Of a stretch of 64,000 nt of DNA, positions 14,652-27,332 are shown in pieces. Source of the stretch: Pithys albifrons albifrons (taxonomy: Eukaryota; Chordata; Aves; Passeriformes; Thamnophilidae); assembly GCF_047495875.1 (NCBI RefSeq), contig NC_092459.1, positions 22,119,795-22,183,794 of the forward strand. The letters run 5' to 3'. Both the position numbers and the translations under genes were made by a program. Within the stretch, counting starts at the first letter, position 1, and each line of letters begins with the position of its first letter. Below the pieces are notes generated by a model, which was not told the origin of the DNA, made no database searches, and saw only the letters and a list, made by a program, of their open reading frames with translations.

Positions 14652-15236
14652 TGTGCTGGTTTTAGCTGGGGTGATGTTCTTCACAGTTGCTAGTATGGGG
14701 CTGAGTTTTGAATTTGTGTTGAACACAGGACTGATAATATAGAGATGGTTTTGTTATTGCTGAGAGTGCTTACATGGAGCCAAGGCCTTTTCTGCTTTTC
14801 CTACTGCCACACTGGCAAGGAGGCTGGGGGTGCATGGAAAGCTGGGAGGAGACACAGCCAGGACAAATGACTCCAACTAATCAAAGGCATATTCCACACT
14901 GTATGACATACTCAGTATATAAAGCAGGGGAAGAAGGAGGATGGAAGGCACATTTGGAGTGATGGCATTTGTCTCCCCAAGTAACTGTTACACATGATGG
15001 GGCCCTGCTCTCCTGGAGATGGCTGAACACCTGCCTGCCCATGAGAAGCAGTGAATTAATTCCTTGGTTTTCTTTGCTTGAGTGCATGGCTTTCGCTTTC
15101 TCTATTAAACTGTCTTTATCTCAACCCATGAGTTTTCCAGCTTTTACCCTTCTGACTGTCTCCTTGATTCCACTGGTGGGAGAGTGAGTGAGCAGCTGCA
15201 TGGGGTTTGTTTACTACCTGGTCTTAAACCACAATA
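14652..15236 (+). mobile_element. 5' LTR of the ERVK-like provirus
   Basis: Begins TGTGCTGGTTTTAGCTGG and ends TCTTAAACCACAATA. A TATATAAAGC TATA-type box lies near 14915, and a CTATTAAACTGTCTTTATC poly(A) region near 15100. The terminal CA has decayed. Confidence 0.8.
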
Positions 15237-16755
15237 GGCCTTTCTGGCACCCAGCTCGGAACATGAAGTGTTTGAAATAATGATAGATTTGATTCGAATG
15301 CACTAGGTTGAATTTATAGGTGTTAGTGCTGCCTAGCTAGTTAATTAGCAGGCTCCTGTACTTGCCATGGGGCTCGCTTTCCTGGCTGTGTATCAGTCCA
15401 GTGCTCATTAGTGGCTGCTTTTTGCTTTCTCTGCTTGCTGTAGTGCTGTACTGCTTATCACCTTACTGTATGGTGCCTGGGAATGTTTTGGTAACAGCCA
15501 TGGTGATGCGCTTGGACTGGCAGGTGGCCAGGGCATTGCTGTTTCTGTGCCGTTGCTGTACTGGACAGTCTGGAATGGGCACCAAGAGCTTTCTGTAGAG
15601 CACGGAATTTTAAAAGAGGTCTTCTGAGCTTCTGTTTGCTTACAGTTATGTTTTTAACAAAGGAACATTCTCCTTCTCATCGGCTGAAGGTAGTTCTTCT
15701 GAGAATTCTGGATGTAGTGCTATCATCTCTAATATCAACCTCCTTCCACTTGATGGCTCTGGTCTTGGACCACTTCCCTGACATGCAGGGCCAGTCCATG
15801 TTCACCACATTCCCCTTCACTTGAAGGATTGAGCCATTGCTCCATGGGATGTTAGTGACATGTGTGGGGCAGACATTGTGGTAGAGGTGGGAGTCCATGG
15901 CATTGGCACAGAGAGAGTTGCAGCAGCAGTGGTGGTGATATCCACCCCACCCCAGCAGCGAAACCCTTACCTGGGATGAGGATATGACCTTGGGAGAAGC
16001 GCATGCTGGAGCAGTTTTACTGGCTGGATTTGTGACTACACGGGGGCCCACACTGGAGCCGTTTGTGAAGAACTGCAGCCTGCAGGAAAGATCTGCATTG
16101 GAGAAGTTCAAAGAGGACTGTCTGCCTTAAGTGGGACCCCATGTTGGAGCAGAGAAGCAGAAATTCCCCTGCAGCCCTGCAACCCCTGCAGTGGGGAAGA
16201 CCACGGTGAAGCAGACTGTCCCCCTGCAGCCCATGGAGGACTATGATGTGGAGTACACCCATGGTGAATTATAGCAGGAACCCCTTGTAGCGAGGCTGGG
16301 AACAAGGGTAGGATTCATTGCTATGTTAAATCCTATAACCTGCCCCAAAAGGACTAGGGGTGGAGTTTGTAATGGATGCGCCTTTAAATTTTTCTAAGCT
16401 GTTATTTGAGTTGTATGTTATGAGAATTGCTGTAACAGTGAACCAACGGAGGAGAAGCCTTACAAGAAGCAGTTGCAGTGCAGCAGTGACCTGAGCTGAG
16501 CTGGCTTTGGTGCCCAGTAAGTCCACACACACACACTCTCCTGTCTTGCGTCACCATCATAACAGATGGAGCCCTAAGTCAAGGACATTTTGTGGATATG
16601 TTATGGACATTTTTGCAGGGGTAGCCCATAGACTTTTGGGATGACATTTGTGTATTGTACCAAAGAATGGTGAAGGGAAGGTGGTGGTCAATGAGGTTGT
16701 CTTGAATAGTGTGGAACCTGAGCATGATGTAAAGGGTATGAAATAAGAGGTGGAA
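15237..16755 (+). mobile_element. Interior remnant of the ERVK-like provirus
   Basis: It holds the primer-binding-like site near its left end. From about 15997 to 16310 come short units built on GGAGCAG with CCCATGG and GAAGACCACGGTGAAGCAGA, very like those in the LTR at 24617. That part may be a fragment of the other family captured in this element. At 15640-15990 and 16311-16755 nothing could be named. A 144-codon antisense frame (15677-16111) is probably chance. Confidence 0.5.
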
Positions 16756-17329
16756 TGTGCTGATTTTTTCTGTGATAGCATTAATTTTCTTCACAATGGA
16801 TGGCATGGGGCTGTGTTTTGGATTTGTGCTGAACACAGGGTAGATGCTGAGCAGGACTTACACAGAGCCAAGGCCTTTTCTGCTTTCTGTACTTTCATAC
16901 TGGCAAGAAAGTTGGGTGTGCATGGGAAATTGAGAGGAGACACAGCCAGGACAGGTGACCTAAACTGTTCAAAGGGATATTCCAGACCATATGACATCAG
17001 GCTCAGTAAATTAAGGGGGGTGGAGGGGGGATAAGGAGGAAGAGTGGAACATTTAAAGTGGCATCATTTGTCTTCCCAAGTAATGGTTGCATGTGAAGGG
17101 GCTCTGCTCTCCTGGAGATGGCTGAACACCTGCCTGCGCATGGGAAGCAGTGAATTAATTCAGTGTTTTGCTTAGGTGTGTAGCTTTTGCTCCCCTATTA
17201 AACTGTCTTTATCTCAACCCATGAGTTTTCCAGCTTTTACCTTTCCAATTCTTTCCCCCATCCCACTGGTGGGGGAGTGAGTAAGCAGATGTGTGGGGCT
17301 GAGTTGCTGGCTGGGGTTAAACCTTGACA
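16756..17329 (+). mobile_element. 3' LTR of the ERVK-like provirus
   Basis: Begins TGTGCTGATTTTTTCTGTGA and ends GGTTAAACCTTGACA. It matches the 5' LTR along its length but with many substitutions and small gaps, including loss of the TATA box (AGTAAATTAAGG in its place). That amount of change implies an old insertion. Confidence 0.8.
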
Positions 17330-20300
17330 CCACACAACTAAATTCTCCCCTCACTCTGAGCAGTGTGGCTGCATCCTGCCTGCCTCTGTGACTATTGGGC
17401 CATGCCTGCAGAGTGCAGGACCATGCAGGGAATTAGCTGACCATGTGTTTCTTGTGCATATATGGCCAGCCAGGATGGTTTGCTTTCCTTGGACTGTTAC
17501 CCACCTAATGGTAGGGCTAGGTATCCATTCCATGGTTCCCAGCAACCACTAATTCTATTGAAGTGGCTAGTTAATATTAACAGGCTGTTAGAGCAGTGTT
17601 GCCCAAGATGTGCCCTGAACCCATTAACCAGGTTATAAGATATGATTGGGAAGGTAGTTTGGGCATGAGAAAAAGCAAGTAGAGGTAGATTAATACATTA
17701 CTTGAGTAGTTAGGGAGAAGGATATGAATGACTCAGTTCACCTAGAGCAGGAGCATGGAGCAAAACAGTTGAAAATGCCACTGTGTAGCAATGTCAATAC
17801 GGAATACAGGTTTTCCTTATATCCTGCCTAGTCAAGGATGTGAGAGAGGTAGTCCTATGAAAGCTCTCCTTCATCTCAAGAGAGAAAGCACTTACCTGTT
17901 CAGTGTGACTGCTGAGAGGGCTGTATAGGCTTCTCCCTGCTGTCAAGGAACAGAGTAACATAGCTGCATCTGGTTTAGTTATCTCCTGTGCAGTGCTACT
18001 GTGTGTGAAGGGCTCATCTAGAAAGCTGAGGACTAATTCAGGTGCATGCTCAGCTGCTGACAGACAGCACGGGAGCAGCCACTAGGCATGGGCAAGGCTC
18101 CCAGCATAGAAGGGCATATGCATGCTGGTGATTGGGAGTTTATCTGCAAGGGGACCTCTCCTAAGTAGCCCAAATTCTCTTCTTCTTTACTCTACTAGTG
18201 ACTGCTTGAATTTTGATCCAGCTCCCAAATCCCAGGATTCTTAACCTAATGCCTATCTGGTAGGCTGAAGTCTGTTCTTTCTCCTAGCCTGCTTCCCAAA
18301 TAACACTGAATTTTGTAAGAACATAACTCAGTCAGACCACAGAACCAATGTTTTCTCCCTGGCAGATATGGATGCTTAGGGAAAGAACACAAGAAACAAC
18401 CCGTAGAAAATGATCCTTCCCTCACATACTTACCAAGTTCCAGCAGCCTGTGTTTGTGGATTTCCTTAGACAGAGATTGCACTTAGACAATTGTAAACAG
18501 AACACTGAATATTAAACCAGATACTACCAATAATAATAATAGTAATGAAAATGAATGATTATGATGATACCACTATGCTAGATACTGTAGCCATGTATTT
18601 TCCATTAATTTGGTTGATCACCTGGCAAACCATTTTATAATTTGGCCTTATCTTTCAATGATCAATCCCACAATTAACTTAGATTTTTTAATTATATGTA
18701 CCCCTATCATTTTTACACCCCCACCTCCCCCAACACCTCTTTTCCAGGACAACAATTTCTAACTTACTTTGTCTCCCTCATTATGAAAAATCTTCCATTT
18801 TTGTGAAAATTCCCTTTTGGCCTTGGCCATATATTGCTTTGTTTCATGTATTTTGAGATTAGGCAGCAAGAAGTGAAGATACAGTGGTGAAGATGTCAGC
18901 ACAATGTGGAAACAAATGTCAACATAAGCAGACTTTTATCCCTCCCAATCTAGCTAAAAAATTGCTGTAAGCCTGCAAAAGCCTAAATTCCTGTTAGGAT
19001 CACTGCCTCAAGCAATGTAAAAGCTTCACCTGCTGTCCCATGGCTGCAGGACACAGCCATCAGCACAGTGCTGCATTTGTTGTGTTGCACCAGCTGCTTC
19101 CCAGCCTCACCATGAGAAGCTGCATCTCCTCAACACCAAGTCCTGACATTTTGACTGAGGCCATTCCCATTTTATCTCAGAAATGCTTCATTCTTTTTTG
19201 GGTTCCTATCTGCTACACAGAAAGAAACAGAGGGAGGATGGAAATCCCAGCTTTTCTTGGGGGAAAGGAATTGCTAGGTTCTTTCAGCCTAGAAAAGAGT
19301 TGCCAATTGCATACCCAAAACCGGTTCCACAGTAGTCAGACGCAGAGAACTTCCCGCGTGCCTCACTGCGTGCCAAAGCTAACGAGCTAAGAATATGAAA
19401 GCATTCCTTGGCAATCACTTGATGATGTCTGAACTGGAAGAAGTGGCTGAAAATCAGAGGTTTTGGGGGTTTGGTTTGTTTTTTCTTTTAAAGATAAAAT
19501 TTTGCAAACACAAAAGGGCCTTCCATCCCAAAGTACATGCCAACCTTATATACCTTAAACTATCAGGTTCTACAGACACTGCCAAACTCTCCCTGCTATC
19601 TACATCTTCTCTGCCTTTCTCCTCTTCTGCCCACTCTTGGGTAGGCTCCTGATTATCTCCTTGATTTATCAGGTGTATTAACCCTTGGGTGGGTTATCCT
19701 CATGTTCTCACCACTCCTATGCATCCTGTGGGTCTCCATTTCATCTGTCTGTTCTCCTGTCTCTGAATAAAAACAGAATTTCCTTTGCCAGATAATTTAC
19801 AGCTCACTCACTCTTTTGGCCAGACCTGATTTCTTCTGCATACACTGAAATCTGAGCTGCCAGATAAACTAAGCTTGGACAAACTGGAGCTCTTCATCAC
19901 CTCCCTCTTGTGCTTCTTCCTACTTTTTTTTTGTAACCATGAACAAAAAAAAAAGCACACATAAGCCTGTAGCTTGTGTACTCAGTCCTCAGGTCTAGGC
20001 TGCCCAAGCCTTGCAGAGTCTTCCTTCATAATGACAAGTAATGAGGCATTTTTAGAGGACTATTGTGTGGTTCATGCCCTGTCTGGCTTCACAAGTGTTT
20101 TGTGTCTCTTCCACCACTTGGGCAGTGGAAGCAGGCACAGCCATCACTTTGCATCCTATGGGTGCAGGGCTGCTGACATGGAGCTACAGAGGGACAGGTG
20201 GGGTAAAATCAGAAGTCAGAGCTTATGCAGGAGCAAAAGAAGCACTTGGACAGGAGATGCAACCATAGAGACGTGCTGTCTGGGAGAGGAGCAGGAAGGC

Positions 20301-22194
20301 AAAGTGTGAACCTGAAGAAGAGGAGGAGGCTGTCAAAGAGAGAAATAGTAATTAAACTAGCCTTTTCCCCTGGAAACCATTTTTGCAGTGGCTCTCAACT
20401 AGGTGTAGCTTTGCTTTTTCAAGGTGGCAGATCTCATGGACACACTAGAACAGAACAGCTGGAATATGATGGGCATGTGTGATTCAGATTTTTTTTCTAA
20501 TTCCTATCCCCACAGAAATCATCAGGCAAGTCACAGAACCGGGAACTTGGTGTTAGGTCAGTGTTTCCTGCCCCAGGGAAAATGTTTTTGAAAGTAGCTG
20601 TTAAACCACCAGCTCCTGTTGTAGGGCCTGTCACAGCAGCTGATCTCCAACTGGAGGTATGCCATGGAGACACAGCACTAGCATTTAGTGATTTCAGTAC
20701 TGTCTGTAATGCCTCCTAAGAGGTAAATTCCACCTATGGTGTCCCAGAACACAGCCCATAGATGTCTTTTCATGACAGGTATCAGGGAAACATAAATCTG
20801 GCTGATTTTGAGCAAGTGGGCTTCACCAGTAAAAGTTATTTACAAGGAAGTAGCTAGTACAGACCAAGTTTATCCACGCTCTGTAATTGTTGATGATAAA
20901 AGATAGAAAATGGTTGTGCAAGGCTGTCACTATGACATCTCAAACTCTGGGCACAGCTGAGGAAAAATTGTAAAGACAGAGCAGTTTGATGACAAAATCT
21001 TTCATAATGCTTTTCCCTTTAATTGCAATTAGAGCATCAGACTCACCACATCACATCATTCTGTGGGCACAGCTAGAACAGCATCATGCCTTTGGTTGCC
21101 ATACATCTGCTGTATGGTGTTGTAGCATGTCATTGCAACAGCAAACTGGGCACCAAAGTTTTCACACTATGAAACTCTGTTGGCTGCATCAGACAAAAGG
21201 GAGATAAAACCTCCCTTTTAGGATGGAAGCAGAGCTGGAAAGAGAAAACCATTTTGCTGGTGTCCTGACCGCTGATGTGCCTGGCAGACGATCCTCTCTG
21301 GACAGCATGGTCCTGGAGGAAGTGCTTTTCTCCTCTGGAGAACAGCTTGCCCTGGTATATGTTGAAAACCAGTACAGAGCTTTGTACAAATGTACAAGCA
21401 CAGAAGGTACCCAGTCAGAAACATGTCAGTTTGCAAAGCTTTTCCCTGGATACTCTTGTTGGACACTTGGAATCCTCTGAGTTTTCTTTCTGTCCTGTAG
21501 GTTTTACTTTTCCAAGACAGGATGAGAATGGTTTCATTCTAGAAGTGGGTTGGGATTCAGGGCAAGCATCACACTTTATCAGCTCAAGGCAAGGCCAGAC
21601 ATGACACGTTGTTGGAAGCTGGAGTCACAGCTGGAGGGACTGAAGTGGGTGCATGGCTGTCTTCTCCCCTCCTGGCCATGCCACCCCTTTGAACCCCTGT
21701 GGCCTGAGTGGGAATGGACAGACACTGATGATACCACGTGTCTTGGGATGAGTGGGAAGTGTAAAGCCAGGGACAGTAAAGACAGTCCCTTCCGGAGCTC
21801 TGCTTTTTGCATGCGCCCCTGGGAATGGCCACATCCCTCCCCCAGTAGAAGTTTTGGGATGTGTGCTAGTCGGGCTGCAAGAAAAGGGTAAAAGACAAAA
21901 ATCTGAACTATGTTGGTTTGTCTCTCTCTCTGAGGAGGCCAGAACAGATTTTAAAACAGTGAAGTTTGTTGTCTAGAATGATTATTTTAAAAGCAAGAGT
22001 TAACTGCATTTAAAAAAGGGGGAATTCTCCACCTCACATGGTTGTTCAGGATGTGTCATGTCTAGAAGCACTGGGATGTTACATGTTTTAACTTGGACCG
22101 TGGTAGTTTTGCTCTCAGCAGTGTAATCGTGTGACTGAAACAAATATTGGACAGGCTGGTCTCTTTTCCAGCCTGTGCTATGGAGTGCCTTTAA
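17330..22194. other. Intergenic DNA
   Basis: About 4.9 kb of unique-looking sequence with a short AAT-rich patch near 18525-18570. ORFs of up to 116 codons occur but show no family resemblance. Confidence 0.6.
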
Positions 22195-22660
22195 ACACAC
22201 CCGGAAGGTCTACCCTGCTCGTAGACAGCACCCGGCTGGGGTGTGCCCCAGGTAGCCTCACCTCCAGCTTTAGGTCCCCTTCGCCCCTTCCCAGTGGGAA
22301 TGCAGCAGGCGAGGGTTGCGGAGTCCCAGTGGCTGCTCTGCTGAGTGACGGCACCAGGACGGGAGGAGTTCGCACCGGCTGCGCGGGCTGGGGCTAAGCC
22401 CATGAGTAGCAATTTGGTGATAAATCCACAGAGGATTTTGCCCTGGAATACCGCTGTGCTTCTGGCTCCTTTCCCCCTTTATTCCCCCGAGAACAGCTAT
22501 TTTCTTTCCCAGCTCACTGCACTGCCTACCTTAGGAGGACACCTAGGGCTGGCCTTGGGTTCAGCAATGAGCTTTGTCCGACCTCATCCCCGTGCTACGA
22601 GCACACCCCAGCGAGGACCCTGCCTGGTTTTCTGCTCTCTGAGGCGGGGTCTGGAGAGCT
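22195..22660. promoter_or_regulatory. CpG-richer patch in the intergenic region
   Basis: By eye I count about 19 CpG dinucleotides in 465 bp, 12 of them between 22195 and 22400, against almost none in the kilobases around. Examples are GGTTGCGGAG, GAGTTCGCACCGGCTGCGCG and CCGTGCTACGAGC. No TATA box, exon or repeat was identified, so whether it is a small CpG island, a promoter or a decayed GC-rich element is open. Confidence 0.35.
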
Positions 22661-24616
22661 GACTGCCAGCTTGGCCTGCCTCCAGTAACATCCCATGCCA
22701 TCCTCTCTCCTACTGCTCTTTTATAGCAGATGCCCTGTAGCTGATACTAGGGGGATGAGTAATGCAGAGGAATGCTGCAGGGTGGGATGAAGGGTAGGAA
22801 ATGTGGTTGATGCCAAGCCTTGCTTCTCCTCAGCAGAGAGGTTTGTTTTTTAGTTTTGTTTTTTGTTTTTTTTTTTTTCTGGAAGGCTCTCCTGTTTTTC
22901 ATTAGGCAGCTGTGTGATTGTCTCTGGGCGAGGAGTCCTGGTCCCTTACACTGCCAAGAAAAACACTGCAAGTTCTTGGCCTCTGAATGCCCATGTTGTG
23001 AGTAAGCTGGCAAGAATTAGATGTCCAGCTCTGCCTGTGCATGCATGGATGGGAACAGACAGGAAGGCATATAGTCCAACCTAGAAAAAGGCTGAAGGGA
23101 AGGAAGAAACCTAACTGAAAAATGTTGGAGCATTTGAGGTCATCTTGGCAAAGATGCTTTCCCAGCACAAATCAAAGAGTGGGGAGAAAAAGGGACATCT
23201 CAGAGATGGTAATAGGCTTCTCTCTTCCATTCTTTCCTCCTCTCTGCCCCAGGCACTTCTTCTGAACATACCTGAACAAGCATCTGCCAGAGCAACACAC
23301 AGCGACTCCTTGCTGCCACACAGACTGGCTGTAGTCAGACAGCAAAGCTCTCTTTCAGATCTTCCATCAAAATCTATACCATCATCAGTACTATCAGATA
23401 AAAGTCTGCTTACTTTTGATCTAATTGCATTTAATAGGTGCTTGGACTTTTTCCAAAGTAAGAACAGTTGTTGTTGCTTAAATATTTTATAAACTAGCAT
23501 TTTTCCAGCCAGAACACAAACTCTTAGAAGTCAACGATGAAGAGCCATCATGCACCAACACTTTTTTGAGCTCAATGTGTCACTGGGTATTACCCTCTTT
23601 CCTTCTCTGGAAAGGGAAGGAAATGTCACTTTTTACCTTCTCACTTTCAGCACGATTTTAGATTTCCCTTTGGGTCATGTCACAGGGGTAGTTTTTTGGA
23701 GTAACTTTGAGATCATAACTAAATTGAAGGGCTAAATTAACAGATGGTTTTCTAAGACTGAGAAAGTATAGCAATTTCTTGCTTAGCATAAGCCATAGTA
23801 TCTCACCCATCAGTTTGTAGCTAGCACCCACAGACAGTTACACTTTTCCTCTGGAAAGATGCTGGGTTGTTCAAATGAAGATGAGATGCTGCCACTCCCA
23901 TCTCTAAGCTGTCGCAGCAGGGATGGCAGGATGAGTGGTGCAGGCAGCAGGACCCCCACAGCTGCAGGACACTCCCTGGGGCTGCTGCAGCACCTTGGAA
24001 CCTGCCAGCAACTCAGGCCAAGTATGGTGCTAGGGGAGGCCTTGTTATTTCTGTTCAGGACAGTGGTATCTTAGGACCCAGAAACACCCCAAAGTGGAGT
24101 GTGGCTCAGCAGTGCTGCCTGTAGCTCTCTGGGGTTCACCTTCAGGGCTGCCCAGCTTACAGCTTTCACACTCCCCTAGTTTACACAACCTAGTGGGGAG
24201 GGTGTAAATAAAATAAATCAGGGATATTTTCAGGAAAAAATTTCCAATATAATTTGCCAATATGGTCAGAATAAATATTTGATAAAGTCCTGCAAGAAAC
24301 CAGGTGGGCTTCTGTCTGCAAACATGCTTGTCTCAGGCATTGATGCCTGAGCAGCACCGTAAGTTGCAGTGCAGCCACCTTGTTGATTTGGGCTTCAGGC
24401 AAAGCAGTGGGAGAAGAGTATGTCTAAGAGTTTCCAAACAAGCTGTAGAAATCTGCATTTACTGCTCCCACTGCTGTACAGAGTGTATCCTCATGCTTGA
24501 GTGGGAATGGACCGAGAGTGCCATAGTCTGCAAAGCCTTCCTAACTTTATCTGTCTAGGAGAATCTTACAAGAAGGGAGTTTCCCACTTCTACAAGACTC
24601 TTATTCCAGGGAATAG
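22661..24616. other. Intergenic DNA
   Basis: A T-rich run (22843-22880) and otherwise unassigned sequence. The longest ORF is 129 codons on the minus strand (23111-23500), with no recognisable domain. Confidence 0.6.
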
Positions 24617-25710
24617 TGTATTGGGTTTATGTGGCAACATTTTGGTATTAGGGAGGCTACAGGGGTGGCTTCTGTGAGAAGCTGTTGGAAGTTTCCCCCC
24701 ATGTGTGACAGAGGCAATACCAGCTGGCTCCAGTGCTGGCCAAGGCTGAGCCCATCAGCTATGGCAGTAGCACCTCTGGGATAATATACTTAAGAAGAAG
24801 GGAAAAAACTGCACAACAGCACTGCAGCCAGAAAACAGGAGTGAAAATATGTGAGATGCACAGCTCTGCAGACACCAAGGTCAGAAAAGGAGGGGGGGGA
24901 GGTGCTGAAGGTGTGGAAGCAGAGCTTCCCTTCCAACCTGTTGTGAAGACCATGGTGAAGAAAGGCTATCCCCCTGTAGCCCATGGAGGTCCACAGTGGA
25001 GCAGATATCCACATGCAGCTCCTGGAGGACTCCACAGTGAAGCAGATGGATGCCCAAAGGAGGCTGTGACCCCATGGGAAGCCCACACTGGAGCAGGCTG
25101 CTGATAATCCAGTTTATTAAGCTTTGTGAGTTTGAAGGCCTAGCACATTGAATCCTCAGAAATACTGGGCTTTAGTAAATACTAGTGCCCAATGTACTTT
25201 AATGCCATTGAAGCATAAAAGTACAAAAGCTGTTTCTATTTCTGAAATAGAGGGAAGTTGGTGAGATTGTATTTTGCCAGTTTTTTGAGGGTTTTGATTA
25301 TAGTTGTCTGTTCTGTTTCTGTTTTGTCCCTCTGTTGTCCCTGTTTCCCATTCCCTTTTCCCTATTGTATGTACAATTGTATATATAATTGTAAACATCT
25401 GAAATATATATATATATTCTGAATTAATTCAGTTTCTTTCAAGTTTTTGGTTTTCTTTCAGTTTTTTTTCCTTTGCTTAGAAGAGCAGGAGAAGAGGGAG
25501 GGGGAGCAGCTTAAGCTTGGCAAAGAAGCAAAGTCAAACCGAAACATGCCCCATGGAGAGAGTAGCCCATGCTGGAGCAGGTTTCCTGGCAGGACTTATG
25601 ACTCCACAGGAGACCCACACCGGAGCACTCAATTTTGAGATTTAGTTTTTTATTTCTCATTACCCTACTCTGATTTGATTGGTAATAAATTAATTTTTAA
25701 TGTGTTGTTA
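24617..25710 (+). mobile_element. Long LTR element, interrupted copy
   Basis: The 5' part (24617-25103) begins TGTATTGGGTTTATGTGGCA and runs through GAATATA-like promoter sequence (GATAATATACTTAAGAAG) into GGAGCAG-type units. The 3' part resumes near 25552 with CATGGAGAGAGTAGCCCATG and ends after AATAAA (25684-25689). The 25104-25551 part between does not belong to the same stretch of the minus-strand copy. The 3' boundary is approximate. Confidence 0.7.
25104..25551. other. Unassigned segment inside the LTR at 24617
   Basis: About 450 bp with T-rich stretches (GTTTTGATTATAGTTGTCTG, TTCCCATTCCCTTTTCCCTA) and a short AT run (ATATATATATAT near 25410). It resembles LTR 3' ends in style and could be a second inserted element, but no ends or duplications were found. 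Confidence 0.35.
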
Positions 25711-27332
25711 CCTACAAGCCCATCATTTGGGGAGTGTCATTGGGTTTTTAGTACCCATCCAAGTTCATTGGAGCTCTACTGGCATTTTTACTGCTGTTCT
25801 ACAGCTCAGAAGGATCCCAAGGTAAAGCAAGATAAACTGAGACATTGTCCCTGAGAGAAGGTGGCACAAATTCACTGAGGCACAGTAGGGCATTTATATT
25901 GCATGCAACTATTTGTAGCAGAAAAGGAGGGAGGTTTGAGGCCAGAAGTTTGGGAAACTGCACCTTGCTTTTAATGCAAACATCATAATTCACATTAAAC
26001 TTCAAGACCCTGGGGAAAAGCACAATAGAGCAGAAGTGCATAGGGTTTAGCCTCAGTGGCAGGGAGAGGTAAAAGTTCTGATGCTGCCATCTCCAGAGGT
26101 TTGCTTGATGGCTGCAGGAACGGCAGCCAGAAGGCACCAGGGACAAGCATCCACACACCAAAACCCAGAGAGATCTTGATACTAGTCCACAGCCATCAAG
26201 CAAAGCTATTTGGTAGCACTCACAAGGATTTGAGATCCACTGCGTTGTTTGACTCTGTACACACAGGCATTGCTGTGGCCTTTAAAAGAAGGTACAGATA
26301 ACACCTTAAATTTTTCCTCAGTGAAGTTGATGGAAAAAAGCTGTGGAAATCCCTATTGCAGTCATACCTATGTACAGGGAGCGCTGCACAAGTAGGGAGA
26401 AGAAGCTGGATCAAACCCAGAGAAATACTAAGGTTGGATGCTCTTACTGGGGATTACTGCCTACCTTTGCCACCTGCAGACCCTGGAGCTCTAGCTCTGT
26501 CTAGGCTTTAAGCAGCTCTGGCTCTTAGTGCAGCCAGTCCCATCCAGCACCAAATTCTTGTGCCACCTCTTCCAGAGTCAGCCCATGGCTCCATCATGGT
26601 GTCAGAAAAACCAAAATTTTCAGGACTGTCTGCAGAGGGATTTTCACTTCTTTAGTACTACATAACCTTAACAGAGCTGTGCAATTTCTCTTTGCCTCAT
26701 TGCCCCTTATTCCTCCCTGATTTCTCCTGTAGAATTCAGAAAGCACTTTGCTATCTCATGATTCTTTGGGGTATTTTGGTTATTTTATGCCAGTCCAATA
26801 TTTTGATTATATGACGTTTTACGTAAGAAAAGGCTAAGGTCCACTTTCCCCTCACTTGAGGAGGGGGGACACAGCACATGGTTGTCATGGGGGAATATCC
26901 AGGGCTGCCAACATCTACTCCCACCTGACTTGTATGCCACGGGCACCATTATTCTTAATTTGCAGCTGACTGAATTCTGATAAATATAAAGCACATAAAA
27001 CATAGTCAGAGGGGGAAAACCCAATATCCCATCCTTATGCTCACAGGGATGCTGTGCAGGCTGCAGGAGAGCAGATGAAGGAACTGGGAAGTGATCTAGC
27101 TGTGGAGTACAGCCGCTGCCTGGGGGGGCCTTCTCTCCCCTCCCCTCCCAGATGCTTGCTAGGTGCTCTGCTTCCCACTTGTGGCTAAAAATAGTCAGTG
27201 ACCCACCAGGGCTGGGGCTGTTGCTCAGCAGGGTCTGCACCGTGGCAAGCCCATCACTGTTTCCCACTGTGTCCCTGGCTCTTGGAAAAGGACAGCAGAA
27301 ATCGCTTCCTGCTGAAACCCAGCTCACACCAT
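25711..27332. other. Intergenic DNA upstream of the unassigned ORF's 3' end
   Basis: No repeat family recognised. A long minus-strand open frame (26785-27450, 222 codons between stops) covers part of it, but its first codon is GTG and no ATG appears until about residue 150, so it is not listed as a gene. Confidence 0.55.

Larger units (their letters stand above)
14652..17329 (+). mobile_element. Internally deleted ERVK-like provirus with both LTRs
   Basis: Two related LTRs in the same orientation flank about 1.5 kb, far too little for gag, pro, pol and env. A TGGCACCCAGCTCGGAAC primer-binding-like site (15245-15262) follows the 5' LTR and resembles the lysine tRNA sites of ERVK elements. The interior has many stops. 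Flanking bases (TATCCA on the left, CCACAC on the right) do not form a clear duplication, suggesting decay or recombination. Not replication competent. Confidence 0.8.

Noticed and set aside
15677..16111. 144-codon minus-strand ORF in the provirus interior
   Set aside because: Antisense to the element, with no recognised retroviral or cellular domain.
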